NCBI RefSeq assembly: GCF_034424525.1
Contig: NZ_CP139979.1
Span: 2,189,501-2,253,500, forward strand
Source of the DNA: Sphingobium yanoikuyae
GTDB lineage: Bacteria > Pseudomonadota > Alphaproteobacteria > Sphingomonadales > Sphingomonadaceae
Direction: 5' to 3'
Length of the DNA stretch: 64,000 nucleotides
Shown piece by piece: positions 44,839 through 55,013 of the stretch. Within the stretch, counting starts at the first letter, position 1; every line of letters begins with the position of its first letter. The notes under the pieces are model-generated. The model was not told where the DNA came from, made no database searches, and was given only the letters and a program-made list of their open reading frames with translations. The translations under genes and the position numbers were made by a program.

Positions 44839-46622
44839 TTCGCGTTGCAACCCGCATTTCCAGCCTTGCCCTGCTCAGCATGAGCGCGGCGCTGGCGATC
44901 CCGGCCAGTGCCAAGGCGGCCGAAACCCTCCCCACCTTGCCGACCAGTTCCACCGCCGGCACGCCGCTGCAGCTGTCCGATGGCGACAAGGCGCGCTACA
45001 ATGCCATCTTCGCCGCCCTGCGCGACCAGAAATGGTCGGATGCCAAGGCGATGATCCTGGCACTTGACCCCCAGGACGCGGTCCGTCCGCTCGCCCTGTC
45101 GGAACTTTATCTTGCCAAGGGGTCGCCGCGCGTCGAGCTGTTCGATCTGCTCGACCTCGTCAACAAGGCGGCCTGGCTGCCCAAGGCCGACCAGCTTTCC
45201 CGTCTGGCGCAGAAGCGCGGCGCGACCATCCTGCCCGATCTGCCGCAGGTGCAGAAGCTGGTATGGCTCGGCTCCGCCCCCCGCCGCCAATATGTCAGCG
45301 GCAGCAAGACGGACGTTCTCGCGCAGAGCCTGTCGGCCCAGATCCTGACCTTCATCAAGAATGACGATCCGGCCGGCGCGGAAGGACTGCTCACCGCTGG
45401 CGAAGCGGGGCTGACGCCCGAAGGCCTGACCGAGGTGCGCCAGCGTGTAGCCTGGGCCTATTATATCGAGAGCGACGACCTCAACGCGCGCCGCATGGCC
45501 GCGCGCGCGCTCGAAACCCGTACCGGCGGCGACTGGACCGTGCAGGCCCACTGGACGACGGGCCTTGCCGCCTGGCGCCAGAATGATTGCCGCGCTGCGG
45601 CCCCGGCCTTCGCCAATGTCGCGGCGCTGGCGGGCGATGCGGACATGCGCGCGGCCGGCGCCTATTGGGCATCGCGCGCCTATATGGTCTGCGGCGAGGC
45701 CGAGAAGGTCGAGAATATGCTGAAGCTCGCGGCGCGATCCGACGAGACCTTCTATGGCCTGCTCGCCCGCGAGAGCCTGGGCATGCCGCTGGGCGGCGCG
45801 ACCATGAACGCGCGTTTCAGCGACAATGACTGGCGCCAGCTCAAGGACAGCCCCAATGTCCGCAGCGCGATCGCACTGGCCGATATTGGCGAGAATGGCC
45901 GCGCCGACGAGATTCTGCGCTATCAGGCGAAGCTGGGCGGCACCGCCCAATATGATGCGCTGCTGCGCCTGGCCAGCGCGCTCAACCTGCCCGCAACCCA
46001 GCTCTGGCTCGCCCATAATGGCCCGGCCGGCAAGCAGCCCGACAGCTTCGCCCGCTTCCCGGCGCCGGCCTGGCGGCCGGACGGCGGCTGGCGTGTCGAC
46101 CCGTCGCTGATCTACGCCCATACGCTGCAGGAATCCGGCTTCCGTTCGGACGTCGTCTCCAGCGCCGGCGCCCGCGGCCTGATGCAGGTGCGCCCCGGAA
46201 CCGCCGGCGATGTCGGCCTTTCCAACGCATCGCAATTGTTCGTGCCGTCCACCAACATGGAATATGGCCAGCGCTATCTGGAATCGCTCCGCGACATGAG
46301 CGCAACCGGCGGCCTGCTGCCCAAGGTGATGGCCGCCTATAATGCCGGCCCGCTGCCGGTCGAACGCTGGAACAGCGAGGTGAAGGACAAGGGCGATCCC
46401 CTGCTCTTCATCGAATCCCTGCCCTATTATGAAACCCGCGCCTATGTGAACATCGTCATGCGCAACTATTGGATGTACCAGATCCAGGCAAAGGGCGAGG
46501 CGGATTGCCTGACCGGTATGGCGCAGGGCATGTGGCCAACCTTCCCCAATGCCAAGGGCGTCAAGCTGGTGCGTCTCAGCAAGGCCGATGGCCGGGCGAT
46601 GATTGCCGGCGGATCGGATTGA
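44835..46622 (+). CDS. Soluble lytic murein transglycosylase
   Basis: This 595-residue periplasmic enzyme has a signal peptide (up to PASAKA), a long alpha-superhelical U domain (residues about 45-410) and a C-terminal SLT domain. The catalytic Glu is Glu433 in LQESGFRSD, followed by [11 protein letters not shown] and AYNAGP. It cleaves glycan strands with 1,6-anhydro ends. The start is a GTG at 44835, overlapping the previous stop (GTGA). The stop in turn overlaps the moaB ATG. Confidence 0.93.
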   Translation: MIRVATRISSLALLSMSAALAIPASAKAAETLPTLPTSSTAGTPLQLSDGDKARYNAIFAALRDQKWSDAKAMILALDPQDAVRPLALSELYLAKGSPRVELFDLLDLVNKAAWLPKADQLSRLAQKRGATILPDLPQVQKLVWLGSAPRRQYVSGSKTDVLAQSLSAQILTFIKNDDPAGAEGLLTAGEAGLTPEGLTEVRQRVAWAYYIESDDLNARRMAARALETRTGGDWTVQAHWTTGLAAWRQNDCRAAAPAFANVAALAGDADMRAAGAYWASRAYMVCGEAEKVENMLKLAARSDETFYGLLARESLGMPLGGATMNARFSDNDWRQLKDSPNVRSAIALADIGENGRADEILRYQAKLGGTAQYDALLRLASALNLPATQLWLAHNGPAGKQPDSFARFPAPAWRPDGGWRVDPSLIYAHTLQESGFRSDVVSSAGARGLMQVRPGTAGDVGLSNASQLFVPSTNMEYGQRYLESLRDMSATGGLLPKVMAAYNAGPLPVERWNSEVKDKGDPLLFIESLPYYETRAYVNIVMRNYWMYQIQAKGEADCLTGMAQGMWPTFPNAKGVKLVRLSKADGRAMIAGGSD

Positions 46623-47149
46623 TGCCGATCGACGAGGGCCGGACCTTCCTGCCCGTCCGCATTGCCGTCCTGACCGTTTCCGACACCCGTACCTTGGCCG
46701 ACGACCGGTCCGGCGACACGCTGGTCGATCGCCTGACCGGCGCGGGCCATGTCCTGGCCGACCGACTGATCGTCACCGATGATCGCAGCGCCATCGTCGC
46801 GCGCCTTCACGCCTGGATCGACGATCCGCAGGTCGATGTTATCCTGACTACTGGTGGCACCGGCGTCACCGGCCGGGATGTCACACCCGAAGCACTGGCC
46901 CAGGTGCAGGACAAGGAAATTCCCGGTTTCGGCGAACTGTTCCGGTGGCTCAGCTATCAGTCGATCGGCACATCGACCATCCAGTCGCGCGCCACCGCCT
47001 GCGTCGCGCGCGGCACCTATATCTTCGCCCTGCCCGGCTCGACCGGCGCGGTGCGGGATGCATGGGACGGCATTCTCGCCAGCCAACTCGACAGCCGGTT
47101 CCGCCCCTGCAATTTCGTCGAGCTGATGCCGCGCCTCACCGAGCGCTAA
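46622..47149 (+). CDS. moaB: Molybdenum cofactor biosynthesis protein MoaB
   Basis: This 175-residue MogA/MoaB-fold protein has the molybdopterin-binding [11 protein letters not shown] and [11 protein letters not shown] motifs and binds or adenylates molybdopterin. Its ATG overlaps the slt TGA (TGATG). No other mo- gene is next to it; the pairing with a murein enzyme is probably only operon convenience. Confidence 0.93.
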   Translation: MPIDEGRTFLPVRIAVLTVSDTRTLADDRSGDTLVDRLTGAGHVLADRLIVTDDRSAIVARLHAWIDDPQVDVILTTGGTGVTGRDVTPEALAQVQDKEIPGFGELFRWLSYQSIGTSTIQSRATACVARGTYIFALPGSTGAVRDAWDGILASQLDSRFRPCNFVELMPRLTER

Positions 47150-47160
47150 ACGCCTGTTTG

Positions 47161-47184
47161 AAAAATCGCAAAAGGGCGATTTTT
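47161..47184 (+). terminator. Intrinsic terminator after moaB
   Basis: AAAAATCGC (47161-47169) pairs perfectly with GCGATTTTT (47176-47184), so the T tract is part of the stem and the structure can work on both strands. It lies 11 bases beyond the moaB stop and 25 bases before the end of the convergent gene. Confidence 0.75.
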
Positions 47185-47209
47185 CGTTACGGCTCCAGCC
47201 CGCTCCCCT

Positions 47210-47722
47210 TCACTTCTTGAGCGTGGGCGCCGGGTTCTCCTTGAAGAATTTGCTGAGTTCGCCGAGCATCACTGACCACCAGTCGACCACATCGGCAAAA
47301 TTCTCCTGATTGAGACCGCCGATCGTGCTGACATCATAAGACACGTCCAGCGTCTTGTCGTCGGCCAGCGACATCTGGATGAAGCGCTTGGACTGGTTCC
47401 ACTTGTTCGCCAGCTCGACCGTGTTGCCGCCATCATCCGCGAAATTGATACCGAACTGCAACGAGTTGCAGTCCTTCATTTCTTCGCAGCCATAGAAATA
47501 GATGGTGAAATTATAGCCGCTGGCAGCGCTCTCGATCATCGGGTTACCGGTCGACTTGCTCTTGGTCAGCGCCGCCTTGTAGCCCGCCGCCTGTAGCGCA
47601 TCGACCACCGACTGTGGCCGGCTGGCGCAGACCATATTTGCGGCACAATCCGTCGTCGGCGTCGCGGCATCGGCCGCGCCTGCCATCATCATCAGAGCCG
47701 GAACAAGCCACCAGGCACGCAT
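47210..47722 (-). CDS. Exported YbjN-domain protein
   Basis: This 170-residue protein has a signal peptide (MRAWWLVPALMMMAGAADAA) and a YbjN-like sensory domain. YbjN features are the SVVDALQAAGYKAAL opening, the NPMIESAASGYNFTIYFYGC strand pair, WNQSKRF, and a C-terminal helix ending in WWSVMLGELSKFF. Cysteines CAANMVC and CEEMKDC are unusual and may form disulfides in the periplasm. The start at 47722 follows GGGGA; the frame open to 47755 adds nothing useful. Function unknown. Confidence 0.75.
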   Translation of the reverse strand: MRAWWLVPALMMMAGAADAATPTTDCAANMVCASRPQSVVDALQAAGYKAALTKSKSTGNPMIESAASGYNFTIYFYGCEEMKDCNSLQFGINFADDGGNTVELANKWNQSKRFIQMSLADDKTLDVSYDVSTIGGLNQENFADVVDWWSVMLGELSKFFKENPAPTLKK

Positions 47723-47787
47723 GATATTTCCCCCTGCTTTCAAGGGGGCAGCCATGACGCGTCGGAAGCGACCTTGTCAATAAGTTC

Positions 47788-48876
47788 ATGATATGTTCTT
47801 ATTCCCAGATGGCAAACATCCCCGGACGCGGCGCAACGCACAACCAGGCAAGCAGCCGGTTCAACCTGGCCGCGCGCGAGGCGGACGGCGACTGGCTCGA
47901 CGCCGCGCAGGCAATCGACGGACCGGCCCAGAAGCTACGCACCAGCGTTTCGCTGATCACGCCCCGCACGATCATCTCGCGCAACGCGTCGCCCGACATC
48001 GCCTTCTCCCAGTCGATCAACGCCTATGCCGGCTGCGAGCATGGCTGCATCTATTGCTTTGCCCGGCCGACCCACGCCTATCATGACCTGTCGCCGGGAC
48101 TGGATTTCGAGACGCGCCTGTTCGCCAAGCCGGATGCAGCGACATTGCTGCGCAAGGAATTGTCGCACCGGAACTACAGCGTCTCACCGATCGCCATGGG
48201 CACGAATACCGACCCCTATCAGCCGATCGAGAAGGATTGGGAGGTCACGCGCCAATTGCTGGAGGTGATGGTGGAATGCCGCCATCCGGTGTTCATCACC
48301 ACCAAGTCCGACCGCATCCTGCGCGACATCGACCTGCTGGCCGATCTGGCGCGCGACAATCTGGTCGCGGTGATGATTTCGGTAACCTCGCTCGATCCCA
48401 AGGTCGCGCGCACGCTGGAGCCGCGCGCGCCCCATCCCGAACGACGGATCGCCGCGATCAATCGCCTGGCCGAAGCCGGCGTGCCGGTATCGGCCAACAT
48501 GTCCCCGATCATCCCGGCGATCAACGATCATGAGATCGAACAGGTGGTGGCGCGACTTGCCATGGCCGGCGCGCAGGACGTCAACTACATCCTCGTCCGC
48601 CTGCCGCATGAGGTCGCGCCGCTGTTCCGCGCCTGGCTGGAAACCCATTATCCCGATCGCGCCGCCAAGGTAATGGCGATGATCCGCGACATTCGCGGCG
48701 GCCGCGACAATGATCCCGATTTCGGCAGCCGGATGCGCGGCCAGGGCGTCTGGGCCGACCTGACCCGCACCCGCTTCATCAAGGCACGGCGCAAGGCCAA
48801 TCTGGGGCAGGCGCGAATCAGCGTCCGCACCGACCTGTTCAGGCCGCCCGAGGGCGCGCAGATGCGGCTCTTCTAG
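47788..48876 (+). CDS. PA0069-family radical SAM protein (spore photoproduct lyase-like)
   Basis: This protein of up to 362 residues has the radical-SAM cluster CxxxCxxC at Cys83, Cys87 and Cys90 (GCEHGCIYC). It resembles SplB-type proteins: an early TIISRNASPDIAF, NTDPYQPIEKDW after the cluster, and LVRLPHEVAPLF late. These relatives are not shown to repair spore photoproducts in non-spore-formers. Met at 47788 or 47809 could be the start; the second opens MANIPGRGATHN. It is divergent from the YbjN-like gene. Confidence 0.88.
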   Translation: MICSYSQMANIPGRGATHNQASSRFNLAAREADGDWLDAAQAIDGPAQKLRTSVSLITPRTIISRNASPDIAFSQSINAYAGCEHGCIYCFARPTHAYHDLSPGLDFETRLFAKPDAATLLRKELSHRNYSVSPIAMGTNTDPYQPIEKDWEVTRQLLEVMVECRHPVFITTKSDRILRDIDLLADLARDNLVAVMISVTSLDPKVARTLEPRAPHPERRIAAINRLAEAGVPVSANMSPIIPAINDHEIEQVVARLAMAGAQDVNYILVRLPHEVAPLFRAWLETHYPDRAAKVMAMIRDIRGGRDNDPDFGSRMRGQGVWADLTRTRFIKARRKANLGQARISVRTDLFRPPEGAQMRLF

Positions 48877-48883
48877 AGGTCGA

Positions 48884-50806
48884 TCAAATCTCGACCTGGC
48901 TGCCCAGTTCAACCACGCGGTTGGTCGGCAGGCGGAAGAACTCCATCGCGCTTTCCGCGTTGCGGAGCATCCAGGCGAAGATCTTCTCGCGCCACAGCGG
49001 CATACCGGGATTGGCCGAAGGCAGCAGCGTCTGGCGCGCCAGGAAGAAGCTGGTGTCCATCATCTTGAACGCCTGGCCGCAGCCGGTCACATTCTTGAGC
49101 GCGGCCGGAACATCCGGCTCCTGCATGAAGCCATATTGCAGCACCAGACGGAAGAAGCCGCGCCCCAGATCCTCCAGCTTGCAGCGGCCGTCATCCTCGA
49201 CCACCGGCACATCCTTGATCTTGACGGTCAGCAGGATCACCCGCTCATGCAGCACCTTGTTGTGCTTGAGATTATGCAGCAGCGCATGCGGCACGCCATC
49301 GGGCGTCGAGGTCATGAAGACAGCGGTGCCCGGCACGCGCACCGCACTGTTAGCGGCCGAAGCCACGAATACCGGGATCGGCATCGCTGCCTCGCGCAGC
49401 CGTTCCTGCACCAGCCGGCGCCCGCGCGACCAGGTGGTGAGCAAGGTGAAGACGACGAAGCCGATCAGCAGCGGGAACCAGCCGCCGTCGGGTACCTTGG
49501 TCAGATTGGCCGCCAGATAGGCGCCATCGACCAGGTAGAAGACGGCAAGCAGCGGCGCGGCATAATACCATTTCCAGTGCCACAAGCGGTACAGCACCAC
49601 GGTCAGCAGCACATTGTCGATGAACATCGCACCGGTGACGGCAATGCCATAGGCTGCGGTCAGGTTGGACGAGGTCTTGAACACCAGCACAAGCAGGATG
49701 ACCATCACCATCAGTCCCCAGTTGATCAGGGGAATGTAGATCTGGCCGGCCGTCGAGGCGCTGGTATGCTCGATCCGCAGACGCGGCATGAAGCCGAGCT
49801 GGATCGCCTGCTGCGTGACCGAGAAGGCACCGGATATCACCGCCTGCGACGCGATGATCGCCGCCAGCGTGGCAAGGCCGATCAGCGGCAGCTGCATCCA
49901 TTGCGGCGCGAGATTGTAGAAGGGGCTGTGCAGCGCCGCGGCGCCCTCCCGGAAGAGCAGCGCGCCCTGCCCCATATAGTTGAGCATCAGCGCCGGCAGC
50001 ACGAAGATCAGCCAGGACACGCGGATCGGGCTGCGGCCGAAATGGCCCATATCGGCATAGAGCGCTTCGGCGCCCGTCACCGCCAGCACGACCGAGCCCA
50101 GCGCCAGGAAGGCGGGCAGCGGATCGGTGGCGAAGAACATGACCGCCCAATAGGGATTGAAGGCGTAGAGAATGCCCGGCGTCTTGACGATGCTGAGCAC
50201 GCCGAGCGACGCGATCGTCACGAAATAGATCAGCATGATCGGGCCGAACAGGGTCGCGACTTTGTTGGTCCCCAGACCCTGGATCCAGAACAGGCCGAGC
50301 AGGATCAGCACCGCAACCGGCAGGATCGCCGGTGCCAGGTTGGCGTTGTAGACCGCCAGACCTTCCACCGCCGACAGCACGGAAACCGCCGGCGTGATCA
50401 TCGAATCGCCGTAGAAGAGGGCGGTCGCGAACACGCCCAGCAGCACGATGCCGCGCGACCAGCGCTGTGTCTTGGTCTGGCCGTTGATCAGCGCCAGCAG
50501 GGCCAGGCTGCCGCCTTCGCCCTTGTTGTCGGCGCGCATGATGATGCTGACATATTTGAGCGTCACGACCAGCATCATCGACCAGAACATCAGGCTGATG
50601 ACGCCCAATATATGGTCGGGATCGAGGTCGAGATGATGGTGCCCCGCAAAGGTTTCGCGGAAGGCGTAGAGCGGGCTGGTGCCGATATCGCCGAAGACGA
50701 TGCCGATCGCGCCGACGACCAGCTTGGCCGTGGCTTTCTGGCGGGCATGGCCATGCCCTTCCTGCTCGCCGTCTTCGGGGACGGCGACCGCGCTGTCATC
50801 AGCCAT
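48884..50806 (-). CDS. kup: Low-affinity potassium transporter Kup
   Basis: This 640-residue K+:H+ symporter has about twelve transmembrane helices followed by a cytoplasmic C-terminal domain (from about 480). [22 protein letters not shown] at the start, then [11 protein letters not shown] and [19 protein letters not shown], are the family signatures. The start at 50806 ([15 protein letters not shown]) gives a normal length. The gene ends seven bases from the radical SAM stop, convergent. Confidence 0.95.
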   Translation of the reverse strand: MADDSAVAVPEDGEQEGHGHARQKATAKLVVGAIGIVFGDIGTSPLYAFRETFAGHHHLDLDPDHILGVISLMFWSMMLVVTLKYVSIIMRADNKGEGGSLALLALINGQTKTQRWSRGIVLLGVFATALFYGDSMITPAVSVLSAVEGLAVYNANLAPAILPVAVLILLGLFWIQGLGTNKVATLFGPIMLIYFVTIASLGVLSIVKTPGILYAFNPYWAVMFFATDPLPAFLALGSVVLAVTGAEALYADMGHFGRSPIRVSWLIFVLPALMLNYMGQGALLFREGAAALHSPFYNLAPQWMQLPLIGLATLAAIIASQAVISGAFSVTQQAIQLGFMPRLRIEHTSASTAGQIYIPLINWGLMVMVILLVLVFKTSSNLTAAYGIAVTGAMFIDNVLLTVVLYRLWHWKWYYAAPLLAVFYLVDGAYLAANLTKVPDGGWFPLLIGFVVFTLLTTWSRGRRLVQERLREAAMPIPVFVASAANSAVRVPGTAVFMTSTPDGVPHALLHNLKHNKVLHERVILLTVKIKDVPVVEDDGRCKLEDLGRGFFRLVLQYGFMQEPDVPAALKNVTGCGQAFKMMDTSFFLARQTLLPSANPGMPLWREKIFAWMLRNAESAMEFFRLPTNRVVELGSQVEI

Positions 50807-50939
50807 GAAGGAAATGCCCGATCATCAATATCATGTCGCAACCCTTGCCAGGGCAATTCTCATTCCAAGGACGGAGCCCAGCAAACCGCCGGCCCCTACC
50901 ATGGGCACAGGGTTCACGCAATGATCGCCCCGATGCGGA

Positions 50940-51581
50940 TCATCGCGAAGCCGCATCCATCGCCAGCATAGCATCGATACGCGCGATATTGGCCTGCAGT
51001 TCCGCCTTGATCTTGCTGCCTTCGGGCGCCGATTGCGCCAGCGGCAACCATTGTTTGCGCGCGGCGTCCAACTGCCCGGCTTGCGCCAAAGCAAGCCCAT
51101 AGAAATAGCGTGGCGCCGGCCCTTCCGGGTCCAGCCGCAACGCCTGGCGATAGGCATAGTCCGCCGCTGGCGCGACCACGCCATCGGCATGCGCGACCAG
51201 CGCATTGCCCATGCCCAGCCACAGATTGGCGTCTTCCGGCGTCTGCTTGAGGCCGGAGAGCAGGATATTGGCCGCCTCCTTGGTCAGGCCGCGCCGCCCG
51301 TAGGAATCCGACATGATCAGCCATTGGCCAGCCGGGCCATAGCGCTCCGCCAGACTGCGGCGTCGCTCCGCCAGTTTCTCATCGAACTGCGCTTCCTTCT
51401 CGGCCGCGACCTGACGCGGCGCGCCAGCAAGGCCGGGATGCCCCTGCCAGGCATAGCCCGCGAGGCCGACCAGAAGAGCGGCGGCAACGATCTCCCGCGT
51501 CACGCGCGGGATACGCCCGATGAAGCAGAGCGCCGCCATGGCGAGGATGGCGATGCCGAAAGCGATGATCCAGCCCGTCAT
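50940..51581 (-). CDS. Cytochrome c maturation TPR protein (CcmI-like)
   Basis: This 213-residue membrane protein has two N-terminal transmembrane helices (residues 3-20 and 30-46) and TPR units in the periplasm (LIMSDSYGRRGLTKEAANIL, NLWLGMGNALVAHADGV and RYFYGLALAQAGQLD). The position, last in the ccm operon and overlapping ccmH by four bases, supports a role as the apocytochrome c chaperone CcmI (CycH). It is shorter than the E. coli CcmH fusion and most CcmI proteins. Confidence 0.83.
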   Translation of the reverse strand: MTGWIIAFGIAILAMAALCFIGRIPRVTREIVAAALLVGLAGYAWQGHPGLAGAPRQVAAEKEAQFDEKLAERRRSLAERYGPAGQWLIMSDSYGRRGLTKEAANILLSGLKQTPEDANLWLGMGNALVAHADGVVAPAADYAYRQALRLDPEGPAPRYFYGLALAQAGQLDAARKQWLPLAQSAPEGSKIKAELQANIARIDAMLAMDAASR

Positions 51582-51991
51582 GCCCGCGGCCTCCGCTTGA
51601 TCCGTCCGCGCATCAACAACAGCCCTAATGCAAGCAACACGATCGGCGCCGCCCAGAGCGGCCAGAGGATCGGCGCGGTCGTCGGCTCATAGCTCACCCA
51701 GTCGCCATAGCGCTCGATCAGCCAGCGCCTGATATGCTCCGGCTCCTCCCCCGCCCTGATCCGCTCGCGTATCTCGGAGCGCATGTCGCCCGCCATGCTG
51801 GCGTTCGAATCGGCGATCGACTGGCTCTGGCAGGTAAGGCAGCGGATGGTTTCCATCAGCGCCTTCGCCTTGCGCTCCAGCACCGGGTCATCAAGCTGCC
51901 GGTCGGCATAGGGCGCGGGCGGCAGAGCGGTCTGCGCCTGAACCGGCGCTGTCAGCATCAACAGGAGAAGAGAAAGCAGCCCCCGCATCAT
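51578..51991 (-). CDS. ccmH: Cytochrome c-type biogenesis protein CcmH (CcmL/CycL)
   Basis: This 137-residue protein has a signal peptide, the redox motif RCLTCQ (Cys51, Cys54) and a C-terminal transmembrane helix (about 108-126). It keeps apocytochrome c cysteines reduced for heme ligation. Its ATG overlaps the ccmG stop and its stop overlaps the ccmI-like start. Confidence 0.94.
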   Translation of the reverse strand: MMRGLLSLLLLMLTAPVQAQTALPPAPYADRQLDDPVLERKAKALMETIRCLTCQSQSIADSNASMAGDMRSEIRERIRAGEEPEHIRRWLIERYGDWVSYEPTTAPILWPLWAAPIVLLALGLLLMRGRIKRRPRA

Positions 51992-52515
51992 TGCGCGTCC
52001 TTCAGCCGTTGCAGCAGCATCGGCACGTCATCGGCGCGGATGTCGCCAATATGCTGATAGGCAATCCTGCCCTTGCCATCGATCACGAAGGTTTCCGGCA
52101 CGCCCGACGAGCCCAGCGCGATCTGCACGCCACTGCGCGCATCCAGGCCGATCCGGCCATAGGGATTGCCGTTGCGCGCCAGGAAGGCGTCGACATCGGG
52201 CCGGGCATCACGGATTGCAATCGCATCGATTTCCACCCCAGCCTGCTTGAGCGCCATCAGTTGCGGCGCCTCCGCCGCGCAGGGAATACACCAGCTGGCA
52301 AAGATATTGAGCAAACGCGGCTTGCCATCCGCCAGTTGCGTGCTGGCAAGCGCCGGCCGATCGCTGGCGGCAGCCGGCAGGGTGAAGGCCGGCAAAGCCT
52401 GGCCGATCAGCTTGGAGGTGATGACACGGTCATCCGGCTTGAACAGGCCGGTGGCGAACAGCGCGAAGAAGCCGAGGAACAGGACAAGCGGTAGCCAGAT
52501 TAGCAGCTTCCTCAT
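51988..52515 (-). CDS. ccmG: Thiol:disulfide interchange protein CcmG/DsbE
   Basis: This 175-residue membrane-anchored thioredoxin has one N-terminal helix (residues 4-24) and the active site WCIPC (Cys76, Cys79). The cis-Pro loop GVPETFVI is near residue 142. It reduces apocytochrome c and CcmH in the periplasm. Start at 52515 overlaps the ccmF stop. A far longer frame on the same strand reads through ccmF and is a shadow. Confidence 0.95.
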   Translation of the reverse strand: MRKLLIWLPLVLFLGFFALFATGLFKPDDRVITSKLIGQALPAFTLPAAASDRPALASTQLADGKPRLLNIFASWCIPCAAEAPQLMALKQAGVEIDAIAIRDARPDVDAFLARNGNPYGRIGLDARSGVQIALGSSGVPETFVIDGKGRIAYQHIGDIRADDVPMLLQRLKDAQ

Positions 52516-54440
52516 GCCATTACCCTCCGCGCCCGCCATTTCATCAGCCAGCCGCGCCGCTCTCGCCCGACCAGCGCCAGCAGACCGCCCAGCGCGATCA
52601 TGATGCCGCCCAGCCAGATCAGCGTCACGAACGGCTTCCACCAGATCCGCATCTGCCAGCGGCCGGCATCGGCTTCCTGCCCCAGCACGACATAGAGCTG
52701 GCCATTCCACCGGGTCAGCAGGGCCGCCTCGGTCGTGGTCGTCGGCGGCGAGGCGAAGAAGCGCGACTGCGGATGGATCACCACCGCCCGGCCGCTGCGC
52801 TCCGCAATGACGTCCGCCTGCAAAGCCGTCCAATTGTCGCCGGCAAGTGGCAGGATACGCTGGAAGCGCAGCGTCCAGCCGGCCGTCTCGATGCTGTCGC
52901 CCGGTCGGACTGCCACCAGCTTCTCGACCGTGAACGCCGAATCGCAGGCCATGCCCGCCAGGCTGACGGCACAGCCCAGATGGGCGATCACCATGCCATA
53001 GGTGAAGAGCGGCGTGCGGCGCAGGTTGCGCTTCCACAGCGGCGCGAGCGATCCTACGCCGACGGCCAGCGCCACCACCAGCCCGCAATAGGGCAACAGG
53101 CCGATCCGCCCCCAGGCCAGCGCACCGACCAGCACCACGGCCGCCAGTGCGACCGCCGCCGGAATGAGCATCCGCCCGGCCACGGCGCGTGCCTGATCCC
53201 GGCGCCAGCGGGTGAGCGGCCCCGCCGCCATCACGATCAGCAGGATGAGCGCGATCGGCCCGGCAATGCGATCGAAATAGGGCGCGCCAACCGACACCTT
53301 GTGCCCGAATGCTTCGGTCATCAGCGGGTAAAGCGTGCCGATCAGCACCAGCCCGAGGATCACCGAGAGTAACAGGTTGTTGACCACCAGGAAGGTTTCG
53401 CGGCTGACCAGTTCGAACGGCGCGCCCTCGCGCACCGTGCCGATCCGCCAGCCGAACAGGGCCAAGGCTCCGCCAATATAGAGTGCCAGCAAGGCCAGGA
53501 TGAAGCTGCCACGCTCGGGATCGACGGCGAAGGCATGGACGCTGGTCAATATGCCCGACCGGACCAGGAAAGTGCCGACCATCGACATGGAGAAGGCGAC
53601 GACGGCCAGCATCACCGTCCAGGCGCGCAGCGCGTCGCGGGTCGCGAGCACGGTCACGCTGTGCAGCAGTGCGGTCGCCGCCAGCCAGGGCATCAGCGAC
53701 GCATTTTCGACCGGATCCCAGAACCACCAGCCGCCCCAGCCCAGCTCATAATAGGCCCAATAGCTGCCCGCCGTGATGCCAAGCGTCAGCATCACCCAGG
53801 CGGCCAGCACCCAGGGCCGCATGGCGCGTGCGAACGCCGCATCCACCTGCCGCGTCAGCAAGGCCCCGACCGCGAAGGAGAAGGCGACCGACAGACCGAC
53901 ATAGCCGAGATAGAGCGTCGGCGGATGGAAGGCGAGGCCGGGATCCTGCAGCAACGGGTTGAGCCCCTGCCCGTCCGCCGGTGCCGGGGAAATGCGGGCG
54001 AAGGGATTGGAGGAGAAGAGCAGGAAGGCATAGAAGCCCAGGCTGATCGCCGCCTGCGCACCCAATGTTGCCATATGCGCGTCACGCTTCAACGCCCGCT
54101 CGAACAGCGCCACGGCCGCGCCGGCGACGCCCATCACCGTGACCCACAGCAGCATCGACCCTTCATGATTGCCCCAGGTTCCGGCGAACTTGTAGAGCCA
54201 GGGCTTGGCCGAATGGCTGTTGGTCGCCACCAGCAGCACCGACATGTCGGACCGCAGGAACAGGCTGATCAGCGCGACAAAGGCAGCGGCCGTCAGCACG
54301 CCCTGCAAAATAGCGACGGGTCGAACGGCGCCCAGCACCTCGCCCTTGCCGCCCGCCAGCCCCATGCCGACCAGAAACAGCTGGAGCAGCGCGAGGACCG
54401 CGGCAAACCACAGGGCGGCGAGACCGGCTTCGGCGATCAT
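52512..54440 (-). CDS. ccmF: Heme lyase CcmF
   Basis: This 642-residue protein has 13-15 membrane segments and is the core of the heme-attachment complex. The WWD heme-handling domain reads GWGGWWFWDPVENASLMPW (about residue 225). HEGSMLLWV and the periplasmic HPQSRFF loop are family stretches. It overlaps ccmE and ccmG by four bases each. Confidence 0.96.
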   Translation of the reverse strand: MIAEAGLAALWFAAVLALLQLFLVGMGLAGGKGEVLGAVRPVAILQGVLTAAAFVALISLFLRSDMSVLLVATNSHSAKPWLYKFAGTWGNHEGSMLLWVTVMGVAGAAVALFERALKRDAHMATLGAQAAISLGFYAFLLFSSNPFARISPAPADGQGLNPLLQDPGLAFHPPTLYLGYVGLSVAFSFAVGALLTRQVDAAFARAMRPWVLAAWVMLTLGITAGSYWAYYELGWGGWWFWDPVENASLMPWLAATALLHSVTVLATRDALRAWTVMLAVVAFSMSMVGTFLVRSGILTSVHAFAVDPERGSFILALLALYIGGALALFGWRIGTVREGAPFELVSRETFLVVNNLLLSVILGLVLIGTLYPLMTEAFGHKVSVGAPYFDRIAGPIALILLIVMAAGPLTRWRRDQARAVAGRMLIPAAVALAAVVLVGALAWGRIGLLPYCGLVVALAVGVGSLAPLWKRNLRRTPLFTYGMVIAHLGCAVSLAGMACDSAFTVEKLVAVRPGDSIETAGWTLRFQRILPLAGDNWTALQADVIAERSGRAVVIHPQSRFFASPPTTTTEAALLTRWNGQLYVVLGQEADAGRWQMRIWWKPFVTLIWLGGIMIALGGLLALVGRERRGWLMKWRARRVMA

Positions 54441-54883
54441 GGCGCGGCCTTCATCTCATGCGTGGTTTCATTATAGGTCATGCCGTCCAGTTCGCGCGGC
54501 ATGTAGCGTTCGTCATGCTTGGCCAGCAAATTGGTCGCGACGAACCGCCCCTGCCGGTCGAAAGCGCCCTCCGCCACGACACCGCTGCCTTCCTTGAACA
54601 GGTCGGGCGCGATGCCGCTGAAGGTCGCCGGCACGGTCGCCTTGCCGTCGGTCACGTCGAAATTGATCGTTACGCCATCGGCCGCACGCTTGAGGCTGCC
54701 CTTCACCACCATGCCGCCCAGACGGATCGCCTTGCCGGGTTCCACACCCTTGGTCTTCACGTCGTTGGGCGCATAGAAATAGGCCGCCTCGTCCTTCAGC
54801 GCCGATACGGCGAGCAGCCCGGCGCCGATGATCGCCACCAGCGCCGCGAGCGCCAGGATCAGCCGTTGATGCTTGGCCTTCAT
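54437..54883 (-). CDS. ccmE: Heme chaperone CcmE
   Basis: This 148-residue periplasmic OB-fold protein has an N-terminal membrane anchor (residues 9-28). The heme-binding site is His123 with Tyr127 in KHDERYMP. It takes heme from CcmC and hands it to CcmF. Its ATG overlaps the ccmD stop. Confidence 0.96.
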   Translation of the reverse strand: MKAKHQRLILALAALVAIIGAGLLAVSALKDEAAYFYAPNDVKTKGVEPGKAIRLGGMVVKGSLKRAADGVTINFDVTDGKATVPATFSGIAPDLFKEGSGVVAEGAFDRQGRFVATNLLAKHDERYMPRELDGMTYNETTHEMKAAP

Positions 54884-55011
54884 GTCCGGTCAGACAGTCG
54901 TTCGGCCTGACGTTCCGCCGATCGCATCGCGCGCCAGCTGGCGATGGTGACGATCGCCGTGCCTACGGCCGTCACGGCATAGGCGGCGATCACGAAAGCC
55001 CATTGGTTCAT
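54880..55011 (-). CDS. ccmD: Heme exporter protein CcmD
   Basis: This 43-residue open frame lies between ccmC and ccmE: MNQWAFVIAAYAVTAVG starts one membrane helix (residues 5-25), followed by a positively charged tail (SWRAMRSAERQAERLSDR). Size, topology and position match CcmD, which releases holo-CcmE from CcmABC. The ATG is two bases from the ccmC stop, and its TGA overlaps the ccmE ATG. Confidence 0.9.
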   Translation of the reverse strand: MNQWAFVIAAYAVTAVGTAIVTIASWRAMRSAERQAERLSDRT

Positions 55012-55013
55012 CT

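Noticed and set aside
49136..50971. 611-codon open frame opposite kup
   Set aside because: Its low-complexity His/Gln/Arg/Asp-rich product mirrors kup codons. There is no ribosome site and no known domain.
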